From a virus, in IMG/VR virus record IMGVR_UViG_3300006793_000262, positions 1-24,890 of that record: 24,890 nt of DNA, one strand, 5' to 3'. This document shows, one piece after another, positions 21,753 through 24,890 of the stretch. Both the position numbers and the translations under genes were made by a program. Positions within the stretch are counted from its first letter, which is position 1, and the number at the start of each line of letters is the position of its first letter. The notes below the pieces were generated by a model. That model did not search any database, was not told the origin of the DNA, and saw nothing but the letters and a program-made list of their open reading frames with translations.

Positions 21753-23015
21753 ATGTACAATAAACCAATAAATGCAGTTCATGTAGAAGTTACAGACAGA
21801 TGTAATTCAGAATGTCCTGGTTGTGCTAGAGCGGCCTTTGGAGGTCCTGTAAAAGACTTTATTAAAAATAACGAATTAGGTTTAGAATATTTTACAGACT
21901 ACATTGGTGTAGATTTTTGTAAGCAAATTAAGGCATGGAACTTTTGTGGTAACCTTGGTGATCCTAGTAATGCCCATGACCTTGTAGAAATTGTTAATTT
22001 TTTATTTACATGTAATCCTGACACTAGAATAGAAATACGAACAAACGGTGGTGCTAGAAATGAAAAATTCTGGTTTACGTTAGGCGAAGCATTTAAAGGA
22101 AAAGTTTTTGAAAAACAAGGCGGTGTAATTTGGAGTATAGACGGCTTGTCGGAAACAAACCATTTACATAGGAAAAATGTAAAATGGGATAAACTTTGGA
22201 AAAACTTTCAAAGTTATTTTTTAGGTCTAAATAGTAATTTAAATAGTACTGATGGAGAATGGATAGAAACACCTGTAAACGATGGCAGGGAGATTACTAA
22301 ATTTTATTTTAATTCGTACAATTGGAGTAATGGTGCTTGGGAGTTTTTATTATTTGATCATAATAAAAAGGATATAGAAAACATAAAAGAACATTGTAAG
22401 TCTTATAATTTAGAACTACGAATTAAACAACCATACGGATTTCAGTACGATATTGATACTGGTAGTACAGTTACTATGCCTGTTTATGATAGGCAACCGA
22501 ACAAAGATGGCAATTACAATCTTCTTTACACATTAAAACCTTACGGTTCTAATAATTTAATAGACGACCATGTACCTTTTATGCAGGAAAATGCTAAGTT
22601 TACTTACCCAGATCCAGATATGTATAACGAGGTTAATATACAAAAGTATATTAGTAAAAATAATTACAACATTGATATAGATTGCTTTAGTATATCAGAA
22701 GAGTGGGATTTTTACGAAATATTTTTAAATGCAGACGGCAGTATATTTCCATGCTGTTTTCATGCAAATAAAATTCAAACTGGTGAAAAACAAATTAATG
22801 AAATGTATGGAAATTATAATAATGTTTTAAGTAAAGATAATAAAATAGAAGATATTTTAAATTCAAATTTATTTAAAAAAGACTTGCCTGCAGGTATGAA
22901 TGGTGATTTAAACGGAAAATACTGTTATACTTGTATGGATTCGTGTTCTAATAATCAAAACATTGCTAAAAAATTATTAGTATTAGGACAGTCCTCAGTA
23001 AGAAGTGAAGACTGA
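21753..23015 (+). CDS. Radical SAM protein with SPASM-like C-terminal cysteines, 420 aa
   Basis: The enzyme class uses a 4Fe-4S cluster to cleave S-adenosylmethionine and start radical chemistry. TDRCNSECPGC gives the CxxxCxxC cluster ligands Cys17, Cys21 and Cys24. WNFCGNLGDP (62-71) corresponds to the GGE-type SAM motif, followed by EIRTNGG (94-100) and WSIDGL (127-132). The C-terminus has Cys311, Cys334, Cys335, Cys391, Cys394 and Cys398 in a SPASM-like arrangement for auxiliary clusters, with LNADGSIFPCCFH typical of that family. SPASM proteins often modify peptides, but also sugars and other small molecules. It is transcribed divergently from the rest of the cassette and sits directly before gp14. 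No Shine-Dalgarno sequence is seen. Confidence 0.87.
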   Translation: MYNKPINAVHVEVTDRCNSECPGCARAAFGGPVKDFIKNNELGLEYFTDYIGVDFCKQIKAWNFCGNLGDPSNAHDLVEIVNFLFTCNPDTRIEIRTNGGARNEKFWFTLGEAFKGKVFEKQGGVIWSIDGLSETNHLHRKNVKWDKLWKNFQSYFLGLNSNLNSTDGEWIETPVNDGREITKFYFNSYNWSNGAWEFLLFDHNKKDIENIKEHCKSYNLELRIKQPYGFQYDIDTGSTVTMPVYDRQPNKDGNYNLLYTLKPYGSNNLIDDHVPFMQENAKFTYPDPDMYNEVNIQKYISKNNYNIDIDCFSISEEWDFYEIFLNADGSIFPCCFHANKIQTGEKQINEMYGNYNNVLSKDNKIEDILNSNLFKKDLPAGMNGDLNGKYCYTCMDSCSNNQNIAKKLLVLGQSSVRSED

Positions 23016-23021
23016 TAAATA
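23014..23021 (+). promoter_or_regulatory. Late promoter (leaderless type) of gp14
   Basis: GATAAATA followed by GTAGT and the ATG at 23027 overlaps the TGA stop of the radical SAM gene. The 16-nt block GATAAATAGTAGTATG is identical to the one before gp13 on the other strand. Confidence 0.8.
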
Positions 23022-23026
23022 GTAGT

Positions 23027-24094
23027 ATGCCTAGATTAAGTTTATGGAATCCGGTCAAGGGAAATGACTACACTTTTACTGACAGAATAGTTGGTGAGCA
23101 TATCTACGCCGGAGGAACCGGAGTAAATATTCATAAATATTTAGGAGTACATGAAACTGTAGACGAAAATGATCCTACAAGGCCTTCAAGTGCCGGCAGT
23201 AATTCAGAAGTGTTTATACAAGACTTACTATTTTTAGAAAACAGAGATAGAAAGTATAGCGAAGACATATACGAATTACGAGGACAATACAATTTAGGTG
23301 ATAATGATGCCTTTGATCTAACACAATTTGGTATGTTCCTAGCAAATGATACATTGTTCATGAACTTCCATATTGAAAGCATGGTTGAATCTATAGGCAG
23401 GAAATTAATGCCCGGTGATGTACTAGAACTTCCTCATTTACGAGACGATTTATTATTAGGTAGTGAAGAGGCAATAAACAGATTTTATGTAGTTACTGAC
23501 GGAAGCAGGCCAGCAGAAGGATACGACCCTCGTTGGTGGCCTCATCTTTGGAGAGTTAAATTAGGTCCAATAACTGATAGTCAAGAATACAGAGACATTC
23601 TTGGTACAGGTGAAGAGGAAGAAGATTTAAGAAATCTAATCAGTACATACGCAAATGAAATTAATATTAATGATAAAATATTAGAACAAGCAGAAAATGA
23701 CGTTCCATTTGCACCACAGTTTAGAGATACTGCACATTTATATTTTGATGATTCAGTACCAGGCAAACCGTCACCGACATTAGACTTTGCGGCTGGAGAC
23801 GGTACACCTATAAACGGAATAAGTTTAGTAGGCAGTGGAGAAAGTTTTCCACAAAGTGGAACAAGTGACGGCGATTATTTTTTAAGGACAGACTTTAGTC
23901 CTAACAGACTATTTAAAAAGTCTGGAACACGTTGGTTAAATGTTGGTACCGATAGTAGAGGTGTTTGGTCAGCGGCTAATAGAATCTTACAAGGGTTTAT
24001 CAATAACAATAACTTAACAAATACAAATGATGGTGAAACAATAAACGAAAGACAAAATTTAAGTAAAGTATTAAAGCCAAAAACGGATAATTAA
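23027..24094 (+). CDS. gp14: Neck protein gp14
   Basis: gp14 works with gp13 at the head-tail joint. The segments SNSEVFIQDLLFLENRDRKY, DLTQFGMFLANDTLFMNFH (T4: FFSNFGMQVQDEVTLSIN), KLMPGDVLELPHLRDDLLL (T4: KEPKEGDLIYFPMDNSLF) and FYVVTDGSRPAEGYDPRWWP then LWRVKLGPITDSQEY follow the T4 gp14 plan. Its 355 aa is longer than T4's 256, the extra being a C-terminal region with GTSDGDYFLRTDFSPNRLF and FKKSGTRWLNV (about 284-308), a short beta module resembling those in the sheath protein. The start is fixed by the late-promoter block. Confidence 0.87.
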   Translation: MPRLSLWNPVKGNDYTFTDRIVGEHIYAGGTGVNIHKYLGVHETVDENDPTRPSSAGSNSEVFIQDLLFLENRDRKYSEDIYELRGQYNLGDNDAFDLTQFGMFLANDTLFMNFHIESMVESIGRKLMPGDVLELPHLRDDLLLGSEEAINRFYVVTDGSRPAEGYDPRWWPHLWRVKLGPITDSQEYRDILGTGEEEEDLRNLISTYANEININDKILEQAENDVPFAPQFRDTAHLYFDDSVPGKPSPTLDFAAGDGTPINGISLVGSGESFPQSGTSDGDYFLRTDFSPNRLFKKSGTRWLNVGTDSRGVWSAANRILQGFINNNNLTNTNDGETINERQNLSKVLKPKTDN

Positions 24095-24095
24095 A

Positions 24096-24404
24096 ATGAA
24101 ACTAAACGACATAATTTTAAAAGAAGACCTAGGTCCATTAGAAGACAAGTTATATGACTTGCAAGGTGCTTTAGAATCTGCAAGAAAAGAAACAAAAAAT
24201 ATTAAATATGCAGATATGCACATGGAAATTATTAGCAGTCTTTCTAATATAGCAGAACAACACGGACTGGAATTAGACGAATATAATGTCAATCAAGTTT
24301 ACAGGGCAAAAAATAATTTAGAAAGTGCTATTTACGAATTAGAAGAAGTATTTGAAGATGCTATTAGAGACATACAAAACAAAATAGATTTGGAAGAAGA
24401 ATAA
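24096..24404 (+). CDS. Small acidic helical protein, 102 aa, function unknown
   Basis: The whole chain looks alpha-helical with heptad-like hydrophobic spacing (KLYDLQGALESARKE, NNLESAIYELEEVFEDAIRD), suggesting a coiled coil or helical hairpin. It begins MKLNDIILKEDLGPLEDKLY, resembling the short MKLxDII/I-type N-termini of other marine phage proteins, and ends in acidic residues. It sits 1 nt after gp14 and 1 nt before gp15, so it is co-expressed with the neck-tail genes. A chaperone or minor neck component is possible; no family is recognised. Confidence 0.75.
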   Translation: MKLNDIILKEDLGPLEDKLYDLQGALESARKETKNIKYADMHMEIISSLSNIAEQHGLELDEYNVNQVYRAKNNLESAIYELEEVFEDAIRDIQNKIDLEEE

Positions 24405-24405
24405 A

Positions 24406-24890
24406 ATGGCAGGAAAAAATTTAGATTATTGGTATGACGAGCAGATAAAAAGATATCTAATTCAACTCATACGAATATTCTCTAATTTTAAAGTAAGAGA
24501 GAATACTAAAAAAGGCGTAAAATATAATCGTATACCTGCAAGATACGGTGATGCACAAAGAATGGTTTCTAGCATTTTAAGAAATAATTCAGAAAACATA
24601 ATAAACTCTGCACCTTTTATAAGTGTAAACATTGCTAGTATACAGCCGGCAAGAGATAGAACACATGAACCATTCTTAGTTGATACTAATCAAGTTGCAG
24701 AAAGAGAATGGGATTCTGTACAAGGAAAATATACATCTGAACAAGGTAATTTATATACTACACAAAGGTATATGCCTGTTCCATTTAATATGACACTTCA
24801 AGTAGACATATGGACTACTAATACAGATACTAAACTACAGGTTCTAGAACAAATATTTGTTTTATTTAATCCCAGTATCCAATTACAAAG
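24406..24890 (+). CDS. gp15: Tail sheath stabiliser/completion protein gp15 (partial, C-terminus outside window)
   Basis: gp15 caps the tail sheath and tube and joins tail to neck. The first 161 codons are present. MAGKNLDYWYDEQIKRYLIQ then LIRIFSNFKVRENTKKG, KYNRIPARYGDAQRMVSSIL, and later RYMPVPFNMTLQVDIWTTN then LQVLEQIFVLFNPSIQLQ match T4 gp15 (YFYNSSFRRYATLMGDLFSN, FIRVPITYASKEHFM, IKMIYELSIFTR, QIVEQILPYFQPHFN) in order. It follows the 102-aa gene by 1 nt. Confidence 0.9.
   Translation, partial: MAGKNLDYWYDEQIKRYLIQLIRIFSNFKVRENTKKGVKYNRIPARYGDAQRMVSSILRNNSENIINSAPFISVNIASIQPARDRTHEPFLVDTNQVAEREWDSVQGKYTSEQGNLYTTQRYMPVPFNMTLQVDIWTTNTDTKLQVLEQIFVLFNPSIQLQ

Noticed and set aside
23131-23382. 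Minus-strand ORF inside gp14
   Set aside because: Shadow of gp14, without promoter or RBS.
1-24890. tRNA genes, CRISPR arrays, insertion sequences, integrase or attachment sites
   Set aside because: No cloverleaf with a conserved T-loop, no regularly spaced repeats, no transposase or recombinase motifs were seen by eye.

Overview
The window is part of the genome of a T4-superfamily (Straboviridae-like) marine myovirus. The evidence is the recognisable homologues of T4 gp32, gp17, gp16, gp4, gp19, gp18, gp1, gp13, gp14 and gp15, the strongly AT-rich base composition, near-gapless packing with ATGA-type and 8-nt overlaps, and T4-like late promoters (consensus TATAAATA, here mostly GATAAATA) ahead of many genes. 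The gp32, gp16 and gp19 sequences resemble marine phages of SAR11 or picocyanobacteria more than enteric T4. The host cannot be settled from the sequence. Homology calls rest on reading the translated proteins, without a database search.

Layout: positions 1-21663 are almost entirely minus-strand. From high to low coordinates (the direction of transcription) they encode a PLP aminotransferase-like enzyme, an arginine:glycine-amidinotransferase-like enzyme, two tandem 2OG-Fe(II)-oxygenase-like proteins, an NAD-dependent sugar epimerase, a small membrane protein, an unknown 382-aa protein, neck protein gp13, dNMP kinase (gp1), tail sheath gp18, tail tube gp19, a tube/baseplate-like protein, an unknown 144-aa protein, head-completion gp4, an unknown 163-aa protein, small terminase gp16, two unknown conserved-type proteins, an SGNH-hydrolase-like protein, large terminase gp17, a glycosyltransferase-like protein, an unknown protein with a CxxC zinc motif, and ssDNA-binding gp32 (cut by the left edge). 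One 36-aa gene (7824-7934) runs on the plus strand inside this block. From 21753 rightward, transcription is on the plus strand: a radical SAM protein, neck gp14, a small acidic protein and the start of gp15 (cut by the right edge).

The most notable content is a six-gene metabolic cassette (17707-23015) that separates gp13 from gp14, genes that are adjacent in T4. It combines amine formation (PLP enzyme), guanidino transfer (amidinotransferase), oxidation (two 2OG-type proteins), nucleotide-sugar chemistry (epimerase) and radical chemistry (radical SAM). Four of its genes lie behind T4-type late promoters, so it is probably made when virions are assembled.

The second notable feature is regulatory. 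Seven genes (2113, 4903, 7824, 8413, 16231, 21663, 23027) have a late-promoter octamer ending exactly 5 nt before the ATG, with no Shine-Dalgarno sequence. By T4 geometry, transcription would start at or next to the A of the start codon, giving leaderless mRNAs. A second class (7752, 11782, 14708, 20746, 18663) has a 31-46-nt gap and a good Shine-Dalgarno sequence. Two near-consensus sigma70 promoters, ahead of gp32 and the small membrane protein, look like host-RNA-polymerase early promoters.
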